From: Actinidia chinensis
Lineage: Eukaryota > Streptophyta > Magnoliopsida > Ericales > Actinidiaceae
Direction of reading: 5' to 3'
Length of the DNA: 15,000 bases
NCBI GenBank assembly: GCA_009663005.1
Contig: CM018891.1
Location: forward strand, 1,892,965-1,907,964
Position 1 is the stretch's first letter. Each line of letters opens with the position of its first letter. Of this stretch, positions 1-9,271 are shown piece after piece. The notes under the pieces are model-generated. The model ran no database searches and was not told where the DNA came from. It was given only the letters and a program-made list of their open reading frames with translations. The position numbers were made by a program, and so were the translations under genes.

Positions 1-635
<635 letters not shown>

Positions 636-1050
636 ACTGCGAAAGAGATGAAGGGCGGTCGAAGCTGAAAGGATGCGTCACCTTTTCAGGGCGGATCTCG
701 AAAAAAGTACAACATCCTCACTCGGATCCGTTAGTGGAGAAGTTAAGGAGTGGAGCGATCGAAGTCAAGAGAATCCTTGTGGACAACAAGTGGAAGCCAA
801 GTGGCCGCAAAACAATGCTACATAGACAGTGTCGGACCAAGGCGGTGGTGAAAGAAGTTCAAATGGTCGAGGAAGATATAGAAGTGCTTGAGATGGGTCG
901 TGATCCCGGGCAAAGGTCATCGAAGAATTGGCGCGGGGCTATGAATTGGATGAGCGAGTCAGATCGATTCTTCTCGCGGGTCAGGACCTGAATGAATGCG
1001 AGAGGAACGACTCATCCAAACTCTTAAAAAGCTGATCAAGGCTCGCAGGA
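636..1050 (+). pseudogene. Protease remnant of copy C with an internal deletion
   Basis: Retroviral-type aspartic proteases cut the gag-pol polyprotein. The segment from about 680 reads as a gypsy protease N-terminus (HPHSDPLV, then EVKRILVDN). At the point where the catalytic Asp-containing motif should continue, the sequence jumps to [12 protein letters not shown], which in copy A lies about 330 bp further on. The body of the protease is therefore missing. Downstream, [16 protein letters not shown] and SESDRFFS match the acidic linker between protease and RT in copy A (about 7040-6850). A stop at 989-991 and further shifts follow. It cannot encode an active protease. Confidence 0.75.
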
Positions 1051-1059
1051 CCCCTATGA

Positions 1060-1905
1060 AAGTGGGAATTGACCAAACTTAATCAAGCACGAGCTGAACG
1101 TTAAACCGGATTTCCGACGGTCAAAACAAAAGGGGAGAAGGTCGGCGCTCGAGCACGTGGACGCGGTGATAGAAGAAGTGGAAAAACTCAAGGAAGCTGA
1201 TGCAATCATCGAGCATTTACCCATTGGAATGTCGAACACCGTGGTGGTGAAAAAGAGAAAACGGGCAAGTGGCGGGTTTGTGTTGATTCAACTAATCTCA
1301 CCGGGCTTGCCCTAAAGACGTGTCCATTAACCAAAGATTAGCATCAGTTGGTTGATAGCACCTCGGTAATGCCTGTATGAGTTTCTGACGCGTACAGAGG
1401 ATATCATCAAATCGCTTTGCATGAACCGGATCGAAAAAAAGACTGCATTTATCACCCCCAGGGGGCGTGTTCGATACAAAGTCATGTCATTTGGGCTCAA
1501 AAATGCCAGGGCCACGTACCAGTGAATGGTACGAAACCCGTCGTGGGCAGGACCATGGACGCCTACATCAGACAACATGGGGTAAAAAAAAGGGGTAGAT
1601 AGCGGAAGAATCCGATCACTCAGGGACTGTTTTTTTCTCGAGATTTTCGCGATCCTCCGACAAACATAAGCTCAGACTTAATGCAGCGAGTGTGCCTTTG
1701 GTGTAGGCTCAGGGAAAGTCCTCGGGGATTTAGTCACAAGACGGGGTATCGAAGCTTAACCCAGAGGCAAATGCCGCCATGACCAGTTAACCAGCCCAGG
1801 AAACGCCAAAGAGGTTCAGAAACTCACAGGGATGGCCAGGCAAACTCTCAACCGATTCATCAGTAAGTCTCGAAACAATGGTTTAAGCTTCTTAAGACAA
1901 AAACA
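1060..1905 (+). pseudogene. Reverse transcriptase remnant of copy C
   Basis: RT copies the element's RNA into DNA. From about 1081 one frame reads IKHELNVKPDFRR, EHVDAVIEEVEKLKEADAI and SNTVVVKKRKR, the conserved N-terminal fingers region of Ty3/gypsy RT. Frames then shift. TAFITPRGRVRYKVMSFGLKNA at about 1442-1510 is the palm segment before the active site. The catalytic YxDD-type motif should lie at about 1564-1580, but indels there leave no intact aspartate pair in the local frame. Weaker homology to copy A continues through the thumb region (about 1630-1870). An unbroken RT here would be about 250-300 residues; none is present. Confidence 0.85.
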
Positions 1906-2400
1906 CCAAATTTTTGTGGGATGAGGAATCCAAATTGGCACTCCAACAATTCAAAAAATATTTGACCGAGCCTCCACTTCTCTCCACGCCGGACGAAGGA
2001 GAGCTGCTCCATGTTTATCTCGCGGTATCCGAACACGCCGTGAGCTCGGTCTTGTTAAGAGAGGTGGCCAATGAGCAATAACCCTATCTATTTTGTGAGC
2101 AAAACATTAACTGATTGCCAGACACGATACTTACCATTCTGGCCCTAATAGTGACCTCACGCAAGCTCATGCACTATTTCCAAGCGCACCCCATCTCGGT
2201 TTACACCGAATACCCACTCAAAGTCGTCTTACTGAAAGCAGACCTGACGGGCCGACTCTCTAAATGGTCCTTAGAGCTTGGGCAGTTTGACATAAAAGTT
2301 CTCGCCAGGGCGGCAATCAAGGGGCAAGGTATTGGCGGACTTCGCGTGGCAGAGTTTTTCCCAGGCGCCGGAATCCCATAGGCAGATCAACGAAATCTCC
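1906..2400 (+). pseudogene. First (gypsy-type) RNase H remnant of copy C
   Basis: This domain degrades the RNA strand of the RNA-DNA hybrid. It reads as DEESKLALQQFKKYLTEPP (about 1922 on), LLHVYLAVSEHAVSSVLLRE (about 2007), then, after a stop at about 2079-2081, TILALIVTSRKLMHYFQAHP and GRLSKWSLELGQFDIKVLA (2115-2310). It ends in AAIKGQG, the junction typical before the second RNase H of Tat elements. The 88-codon frame 2115-2381 is the longest intact piece. The same region on the opposite strand occurs in copy A at about 5480-5960. Confidence 0.87.
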
Positions 2401-2643
2401 GCGCAATAGGGAAAAACTCACAAGGATGCACAGTCGACCTCAAAATGACTAATGGGATATACCGAGGTCGATCCGGGCAACCCCAGAGAAAAATGCCCCC
2501 GTCGAACTAAGGAGTTTTACCTGAGGGAGCAGAGGTTATAATCGAACCACCTCAGGTAGCATTTTCTTTGGCGTAGCAATGCACGTCGACGAAGCCATAA
2601 CACCAAGGGGCAGCGCAGGAGTAGGTGGTTTGAAGAGTCCGGA
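2400..2643 (+). pseudogene. Linker and truncated start of the second RNase H in copy C
   Basis: Tat-lineage elements carry an extra archaeal-like RNase H after the gypsy one. Here only the linker and the first part of that domain remain. The segment aligns with copy A at about 5194-5460 on the other strand, including the tract near 2570-2635 that corresponds to WQMHVERARNSQGAGAG in A. Homology stops near 2643, in the glycine-rich first strand region, and the tandem array follows. No catalytic part of the domain is left. Confidence 0.7.
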
Positions 2644-2647
2644 AACA

Positions 2648-3482
2648 CCAAGCTCGGCTAACCCCTTCTCGGCATTTAATCGAGTGAACTTGTAAAAAGT
2701 AATCGGACAAGCTCGGAGCTCAGTTAAGCTCAGCTAGCTTTCCCTTAACTTTTTACCAAGTGTTACTGGATTAAAGCTGACGAAGGCGGTTCGGAGCTCG
2801 AGTTTTAGCTCAGCTAACCCCTTCTCGTGATTTAATCAAGTGAACTTGTAAAAAGTAATAGGACAAGCTCGAAGCTCAGTTAAGATCGGCTAGTTTTCCC
2901 TTAACTTTTTACCGAGTGTTACTGGATTAAAGCTGACGAAGGCGGTTCGGAGCTCGAGTTTTAGCTCGACTAACCTCTTCTCGCAATTTAATCGAGTTAG
3001 CTCGCAAAAAGTACTCGAACAAGCTCAGAGCTCAGTTAAGCTCGGCTAGCTTTCCCTTAATTTTTTACCGAGTGTTACTGGATTAAAGCAGAACGAAGGC
3101 GGTTCGGAGCTCAAGTTTAGTCGGCTACAACCTCTTCTCGCAATTAATCGAGTTAGCTCGCAAAAATACTCGAACAAGCTCAAGAGCTCAGTTAAGCTCG
3201 GTAGCTTTCCCGTAATTTTTAACGCGTGTTACTGGATAGATTTAAGCAGAACGAGGCGTGTTCGGAGCTCAAGTTTAGCTAGGCTAACCTCTTCTCGCGA
3301 TTTAATCGACCCCCGTTAACTAGTAAAAAAGTATCGGACAAGCTCGGATCCAGTTGCGAGTTCGGCTAGCTTTCTCCTTCGTTTTACAATTGTTACTGGA
3401 TTAAAGCAAACGTCGGGCTTCGCAAAGCTCGGCTAACCCCTTCTCGCATTAATCGGTTACCTTTACAAAGTTCGGAGTCAAA
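2648..3482. repeat. Tandem array, about 5.3 units of 156 bp, in the 3' UTR of copy A
   Basis: The word TGTTACTGGAT recurs at 2761, 2917, 3073, 3227 and 3391, giving unit lengths of 156, 156, 154 and 164 bp. A partial unit from 2648 precedes the first. Each unit carries AGCTCGG/GAGCTC-rich blocks, a TTCCCTTAACTTTTTACC-like block and an AATCGAGT block. Two subtypes are visible: GTGAACTTGTAAAAAGT in the leftmost units, and GTTAGCTCGCAAAAA in those beginning at 2917 and 3073. The rightmost units are the most divergent. The array ends about 75 bp from the pol stop of copy A. Tandem repeats in the 3' UTR are known for Tat-lineage elements such as Ogre and Retand, so I assign it to A rather than C. 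Confidence 0.9.
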
Positions 3483-3556
3483 GTTGTAAATGTGTTTACC
3501 TAAAAGAGTAATTGAAAGACGCGATACTTTTATATACGTTGACACTTAGTGCGGCA

Positions 3557-4780
3557 TTACAGTTTATGTGAAAGTACTTTCTCCAGATTGCGGGAATTCA
3601 GGATCTAGGAACTTCCTTTTCTTCCGCATCCTCTAAATAGTAGAATGCCGGCGAGTTTGGTTATTTTGTGTAGGGCCCCTCCTAGTTCGGGCCAAGCTTG
3701 CCGTCGTTGGATCTTTGGTGTTTCCAACGACTTTTCTGAGAACGAGATTACCCCTTCAATTCTCTTCTGTTACCTTTCTGGTTGAAAGACTTAGCCAACT
3801 GCTTTTGATATTAGCCATTCTGAGAGTGCATTGTCTAGCCTTTCTTCAGCCAAGTCAGATCTCGGTCCATCCCTCGTTGTTGTGAGATGTGTCGTGAAGC
3901 TCTGTCCGAATTGTGGGCAAGACCGACCTCCTACGGGATTACAACTTCGAATCTGAAAGCCAGAGAGATGGCGTCTCGTTCGTTCGTCTTCTGTGGTGTG
4001 GTCCGATATGCCCACAACACGTTTGCCAACTAGTCGACCCTTTTCCTTTTGCCTTCTCGAGTCTTTTTTTAATCCCTTCAATGATAGTCTTGTTAAATGG
4101 CCGGCCTCGTCTTGCCTTGCATTGCGGGTAACTCGGTGTTGAGTTGTAGACTTCAATCTTTCAGCTGCTCTAACACTTTTTGATTTTTGCTTCTACGAAT
4201 TGGTACCATTATCCGACACGAAGGCCCGTGGGATGCTGAATCTGATAGGATGTTCCTGCGATAAACCTTATCATGTATGTCTCCCCTGATCGTCGGGCTA
4301 GCGGCTCGCTTCTTCTACCCACTTATTGAAGTAATCGGTTGCTGCTAGTAAGAACCTTTTTGTTTGCAGGGCTCTGGGTAGGATGCCCACAGATATCCAT
4401 TTTCCCCATTGGGCAAATGGCCATGACTAGCAAATGGAGTTAAATCCCTCGCATGGTTGATGGATCAAAGGTGAAAAGAGCTGACATTTGTTGCACTTGC
4501 GCACATATACCTGGGCATCCTCTGCAGTACGCCACCGTACCCGTTAAAGAGCTGTGAGCCAATGTCTTCCCCCAGAATGCAACCGCACATTCCCTCAACG
4601 GATCTCATAAAGCACGTCTTCGACAAGTCTCGGATGTAACACAGCAAATAGGGACCTTGATAAACCTTTTGTACAAGTCTCTGAGGGGGATATCCAGAAC
4701 CTAGCAGCCTTGATCCTGATTTTATGCGCCCTTTTTTTTTATCGTCCGGCAAGCTGATCGGTCCGCAAATAATTTACAAT
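3557..4780 (-). pseudogene. Integrase remnant of copy A
   Basis: Integrase joins the element's DNA to the host chromosome. From high to low coordinates the zinc-binding module shows YVRKCNKCQLF with its CxxC pair at about 4484-4495. The catalytic core shows PFAQWGK, an MDI segment carrying the first acidic residue (4392-4400), ATDYFNKWVEE, and AFVSDNG with the second Asp (about 4203-4226). NKTIIEGIKKRLEKAKGK then lies at about 4030-4085, but the catalytic Glu region just before it is scrambled. The C-terminal GPY-type module (about 3715-3590) reads LGPN, stop, EGPYTK, then AFYYLEDAEEKEVPRS. In-frame stops at 3684-3682 and 3600-3598 sit where Trp codons are usual. The natural stop is probably at 3559-3557. 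Confidence 0.88.
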
Positions 4781-4879
4781 AGAGTCCATCCAGCTCAGCC
4801 AAGTTTCTGTGTTGACACATGATATTTGTGTTTCTTCTATACTTGGGAACTGAGATGACGTCGAGTGTGACCGTTCTAC

Positions 4880-5330
4880 GTATCATCCTTCAAGATGGAT
4901 CTAGAGATGCAAGCGCATCTGGCTTTACTTGAATTCTCTCCGACCTGTTCGCTTTAAAAACCGCTCGGACTCACTGAGACTTTTTTCCGCACACTTCAGA
5001 TATTTCCGCCATTTTAAATTCCCGCAAGCGTCGAATTTGCCATCACCTGATTTACGACCATATGGAATCGCGTATATGTAAGACTTCGGGCACTCCCCAA
5101 TTTGTTGACAGACCTCAGTCCTGCGATCTTAGCTTCGGTCTTCGTTGCTCTTTGCTGTGAAATTAAATCATAGATTGTTCGGAAACCGCTCCTTCCGAAT
5201 CTCTTCAAAACTACTCCTTGCCGCCTGCCCCTGCCCCTTGGCTGTTTCTGGCTCGTTCGACGTGCATTTGCCACACGCCAAAGAACGGTTCCCCTGAGGT
5301 GGTTGCTATTATGACATCTGTCTCCTCGGT
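4880..5330 (-). pseudogene. Second, archaeal-like RNase H remnant of copy A
   Basis: A second RNase H after the gypsy one is a known feature of the Tat lineage. The - strand shows WQMHVERARNSQGAGAG (about 5295-5240), DLISQQRATKTEAKIAGLRS (about 5180-5110), then SLTYTRFHMVVNQVMA and KWRKYLKCAEKSLSESERF in another frame (about 5080-4950). This is the order of strand 1 with its acidic residue, the NNEAEYEA-type helix and the final strand of that domain. The Asp expected after MHV reads as Glu, and frames change at least twice. The domain is complete in length in A but cut off near its start in C. Confidence 0.8.
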
Positions 5331-5449
5331 AAACTCCTTGGTTCGACGGGCATTTTTCTCTAGGTGGCCCTGGATCGACCTCGGTATTCCCATTCGTAGT
5401 TCTAAGCTCAGACGTTGCATTCTTGTGAGTTTCCCCTCTTCGCGGAGAT

Positions 5450-5965
5450 TCGTTGATCTGCTCTGGGATTCCCGTCCTGGGGGAAACCTCTGCCACGAAA
5501 TCGCCATACATGCCCTTGATTACTCGCCTTGGCGAGGTAACTTATGTCAAACTGCCTCAAGCTGTAGACATTTCGAGGTTGGCCGTCAGTCTGCTTTCAA
5601 TTAAGACGACTTGAGTGGATTCGGTGTAATCGAGATGGTATGCGCTTGGAATATTGCATGAGCTTGCGTGAGGTCACTATTAGGGCCAGAATGGTAAGGA
5701 TCGTGTCTGGCAATCAGTTAATATTTTTTTTTTGCTCAAAAAAAAAAAAACAAAAATAAAAGAAAAATTTTTTGGGTTCTGCTCATTGGCCACCTCTTTA
5801 CAAGACCGAGCTCACGGCGTGTTCGGATACCGCGAGATAAACATGGAGCGCTCTCTTCGTCCGCGTGAGAGAAGTGGGGCCCGGTCAAATATTTTTTGAA
5901 TTGTTGGATGCCAATTTGGATTCCTCATTCCCACAGAAATTTGGTTTTTTGCATAAGAGCTTAAA
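5450..5965 (-). pseudogene. First RNase H remnant of copy A
   Basis: This is the counterpart of 1906-2400 in copy C. The - strand carries the WDEESKLA-like start at about 5935, a YLAVSEHAVSSVL-type segment at about 5845-5800, and the stretch opposite TILALIVTSRKLMHY at about 5700-5650. Downstream of that the match to C is shorter, because part of the C-terminal half (KADLTGRLSKW to AIKGQ in C) is missing or scrambled between about 5640 and 5480. A low-complexity A/T insertion interrupts the domain at 5721-5775. It is not translatable as one protein. Confidence 0.8.
5721..5776. repeat. Low-complexity T/A expansion inside the RNase H of copy A
   Basis: A run of 10 T (5724-5733), the short word GCTC, a run of 13 A (5738-5750) and further A-rich and T-rich runs replace a tract that in copy C (about 2083-2112) is ordinary coding-like sequence. 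The flanks match C on both sides. Confidence 0.85.
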
Positions 5966-6760
5966 CATTTGTCATAATACTTACTACTGATGAAAACCGG
6001 TTGAGACTGCTGCCCTCCCGTGAGTTTTTTACCCTTTGGCGTTCCTCAGGCAGGTTAATCGGTCTATTGCGGCAATCTGCTCTGGTGTTAGCTTCGATAC
6101 CCATCTTGTGACTAGATGCCCGAGGATTTCCTGAGCCTACCTAAAGGCACCTTCGCTGCAGTAATTCCTGAGCTTATGTTGTCGAGGCTCGCGAAAATCT
6201 CGGACAAGTCCCTGAGATGATCGGATTCTTCTCTACTTTTTTTACCACCATGTCGTGATGTAGGCATCCAGGGTCCTACCCAAGAGGGTTTGAACATTTT
6301 CATAACCATTCGCTGGTACGTGGCCTCCGGCGTTTTTGAGCCCAAATGCATGACTTTGTAGCGAACCCTCCCTCTGGGGTGGGATAATCACACACTTTTT
6401 TCATATCCAGTCGCTGCAGAAATCGATTTGATGATCCTCTAGTACGCATAAGAAACTCATCACGCGATGTACCCAGGTGCTAATCAACCAACTTATCTAT
6501 CTTTGGTAATGTAAACCTCTTAGGGCAAACCCGGTTGATAGTAGTGAACAACACAAACCCCACGTGCCCGTGGTTCCTTGTTCACCACCACGGTGTGTCG
6601 CCCAACCAACTGGGGTAAATGACGTCGAGATGCCTCGCTTCCTTGAGTTTTTCCATTTCTTCTAATCACACCGCGTCCACGTGCTCGGCGCTGACCGTCT
6701 CCCCCTTTGTTGTGACTGGTCGAAAATTCCGGTTTAACGTTCAAGCTCGTGCTGATTAGT
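5966..6760 (-). pseudogene. Reverse transcriptase remnant of copy A
   Basis: The - strand begins with MNVKPEFSTSHNKGGDG at 6744, the conserved start of gypsy RT, and continues with a VIRRNGKTQGSEASRR-type region in a shifted frame. HLGSKTPEATYQRMVMKMFKP at about 6350-6285 is the palm segment upstream of the active site. The YxDD-type motif should lie at about 6244-6262; a single-base loss there disrupts it, a different lesion from the one in copy C. ESDHLRDLSEIFASLDNISSG follows at about 6230-6170. Homology to C continues to about 5970 through the thumb region. Several frameshifts make it inactive as written. Confidence 0.86.
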
Positions 6761-7039
6761 TTGGGTCAATTCCCGGTCATTTCATTTAGGCGGGTCCATG
6801 GCGTAATAGCCTTGATGTTAGCTTTAAGAGTTGGATGATTTCGGTCCTGCGTCTTCGCATTCATTCATGTCCTGACCCACGGAAAGAATCGATCTGAACT
6901 CGCTTTCCAATTTCATAGGCGCGCCAATTTTCTGATGACCTTTGCCCGGATCACTACCCACATCCTCAACACTTCTTAATCTTCCTCACCCTGTTGAACT
7001 TCTTTCCACCGCCCGCCTTGGTCGACATATGCCTAGTAG

Positions 7040-7555
7040 CATTGTTTTGCGACCACTTGACTTCCATAATACAGCTCATCACCTCGGAGCGTGAGGAACT
7101 TTAGGCTTGGTGAAGTGTGGAAGTCACTCTCCCCTCCATCTTGTGCACCAATCTCTTCGCCACCTCAATAGCATTATTGGTGATGGATATCCCCCACTCA
7201 AATTTCAAATCCGTTATTAGTTCTTTAGCCTGGCTCCGGGTTTTTTGAGAGACCCACGGTTTCCAAGGGCGCAATGCGCTTGAGCATTAAAACCCGACTA
7301 GGCGGGAGCTTCTGGCTGGTTTCAGTTGGTCTTGGGAAAGCTTTAATTTATTGTTGGGAACAAATCTATACATTACCTCGACCAACTTCCGGTGTCCCAA
7401 GGAATTCTTTTGACGTCGTAACCCTCCGATCCTTACCTGCACCACTAACAGTCCGAGTGAGGATGTTGTACTCTTTCGGATCCGCCCTGGCAAAGGTGAA
7501 CGCTCCCTCTCAAAGCTTCGGCCTCCTTCATCATCTTCTTCGCCGTGATTGGACT
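7040..7555 (-). pseudogene. Protease remnant of copy A
   Basis: The - strand between gag and RT carries an aspartic-protease-type region. SNHGEEDDEG and the start of the domain lie at about 7545-7440, with a FVPNNKLKLSQDQLKPARSS segment at about 7385-7310, and, in other frames, the region opposite [11 protein letters not shown] of copy C at about 7060-7036. The catalytic Asp-Ser/Thr-Gly motif cannot be read intact; it falls in the poorly preserved stretch near 7430-7400. The roughly 330 bp present here and absent from C make A the better reference for this domain. Confidence 0.65.
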
Positions 7556-9128
7556 GAAAGCACTTCGTGCATTTGCCTGATCATGCGAATCGCGTTCCCC
7601 GGATTTTTGTTTTTCACAGACTGGGTCATTTTCGGCCCCCCGATCATGTGATATGCCCCGGGGCAGTCTGCTCCTCCGCGTCTACGTCTCTCCATTTTCG
7701 CTCTGACTCGATCAGAGCTCCCTGTCGGCTTCGTCTCGCCGCTTCTGCCTGTCTTCTCATTATCTACGAACTCTTTAAGGTGTCCTTTCACGTACCAGTT
7801 GCTATAGAAAAGCCTTAAAGCCCTGTCAGTTTTCGATTTTGTACCCTTCTCACCGTGATACGTAGCACCTCCAACCTGATTTTGCCTTTTTGGGTCCCCC
7901 ATTGGCTCCGTTTCTTGAAGTATGGTTGTTTTATCCTGATTCTGGCCAGGAGTTCGTAAAATCGGTTTCCTTGAAAGACCACGTTAATTCCCTGCTTAGT
8001 AGGCCTTAGTTCGTACGGGCTAAGATCCTCTTTCCTCTTTTGACTAGGCCTCACCGGCGACCACTTTGCCTTCGGTCTCGGATTCCCGAACGTCATCCTC
8101 CAAAACGGGGCGAACATCTAGACCCGGACATAGGTCCCGGAGGCGTTGGAGGGTCTAGCGTCATGGTTCTCCCCTATCCTGTCCCCAGGAGCCAGTCCGA
8201 GTTTGTAACTAGCCCCAACCATCTCCTCGAACATTCCTCGATTTCGTTGTACGTTTTCGCATACCATACCTCTTATTTGGAGTTCTTGATCGTGCGTTCC
8301 TGTCCTCCTGCCTTTCTTCAACGTTAGCAGCGAGCAACTGCTTGGGTGCCTTGGGTATTTATACTAACCAGCTACAAATGACTCAGTAAACTGATAAAAG
8401 CTCTTCTATTGACCCTGGCGGTCAATTTTTTGGTCGACCATTTCAGCCCCAGGTCCGCCCAGAGTAGATGGGAATACTCTGCACATGCGAGCATCCAATG
8501 ATTCCATCAGAGCCATCATTTTGTCTTACGTGGCTCACATGGGACCTAGGGTCCGGCTTCCCATCGAAGGTGGAACTGGGTGTACTAATTTTTCCCAGGT
8601 CATCCCTTCGATCTCCCCGGAAAATGGAGTCTGGAATTCCCCAAATTAACCCCCCTTCGTACCAATGCCCACGGACGAGCTGCATATCCATGGCTGACGC
8701 TTCTGAACTACACTAGCCTCCGTCGGCTATGCGGTGTTCTGTCTCAAGTCCACCTACCTGCTCCTCTTTGCATTAAAGCAACGTCCCGTAGGTTCTTCCT
8801 CCTCCGGACGATGTCGGTTAAGATTTCGCTTGCTCGCACCTCGGTTCTGCATTATCAACTGTGGCTCTCGGTTCGGGATCAGCGCGACGAGTTGCCTCTC
8901 CTTCTTGGTTCTCATTGCAGGCCCCCCCTCCGGCTCCTCCTGATCTTGCCTAAAGACGTATTTGTCTTACTAGACCGGCCCCATAACCGGTTGTCCACCA
9001 ATCCTGGCCGATTTGCGTCAGCTGTTGCTTGCAATCGTCAATTGTGACGTCCCGGTCGTCTCTTCCGCCGGGGGGTAACCGCCCTGCCTTTTGCTTCGAG
9101 GTGGCCTCGCACCTTGCGCATCAGCCAT
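7556..9128 (-). pseudogene. gag remnant of copy A
   Basis: The likely start is the ATG at 9128-9126 (MADAQGARPPRSKRQG), about 140 bp after the primer-binding site; that frame stops after about 36 codons. The retrotransposon-gag core follows: ISTPSSTFDGKPDPRSHVSHV at about 8600-8535, a VFPSTLGG-type segment near 8470, QFTESFV near 8390, and MFEEMVGASYKLGLAPGDR at about 8235-8175. Then come the linker QGINVVFQGNRFYELLARI (about 8005-7940), a damaged Cys/His region near 7870-7825 with only YHGEKG preserved, GHLKEFVDNEKT, and AYHMIGGPK with [13 protein letters not shown] (about 7650-7545). Total span is about 520 codons, in line with large Tat-type gags. Frames are broken in many places. Confidence 0.85.
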
Positions 9129-9252
9129 AGTTTGCCCCCTCTGTCCCCGGCGTTTTAGGGACATGTGGGTGTGCCCCCTCGGGTTTTTACAACTATCAGA
9201 ACAGTTTCCGTCCTCAGAAACATGGGTAGCGCTCTGTAGTGTTTATAGTCGT

Positions 9253-9269
9253 TTCCCACAGCCGCGCCA
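9253..9269 (-). other. Primer-binding site of copy A
   Basis: On the - strand TGGCGCGGCTGTGGG starts 2 bp after the CA that ends the LTR. Copy B has TGGCGCCGTTGTGG at the same place, so A carries a substitution in the core. The B version shares its first 11 bases with the tRNA-Asp primer-binding site known from some plant gypsy elements, but the match stops there, so the primer tRNA is uncertain. Confidence 0.65.
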
Positions 9270-9271
9270 AT

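Noticed and set aside
2648..3482. Regularly spaced repeats as a CRISPR-like array
   Set aside because: Units of 154-164 bp are contiguous from end to end with no unique spacers, lie in a plant retrotransposon 3' UTR, and have no cas genes nearby.
3791..4156. 121-codon - strand frame as a novel protein
   Set aside because: It mixes frames across the integrase core; the NKTIIEGIKKRLEKAK segment in a neighbouring frame shows the true reading.
5014..5604. The longest overlapping open frames here (165 codons -, 128 codons +) as independent genes
   Set aside because: The - frame is a chance merger of several frames of the linker and second RNase H of copy A, and the + frame is its antisense shadow.
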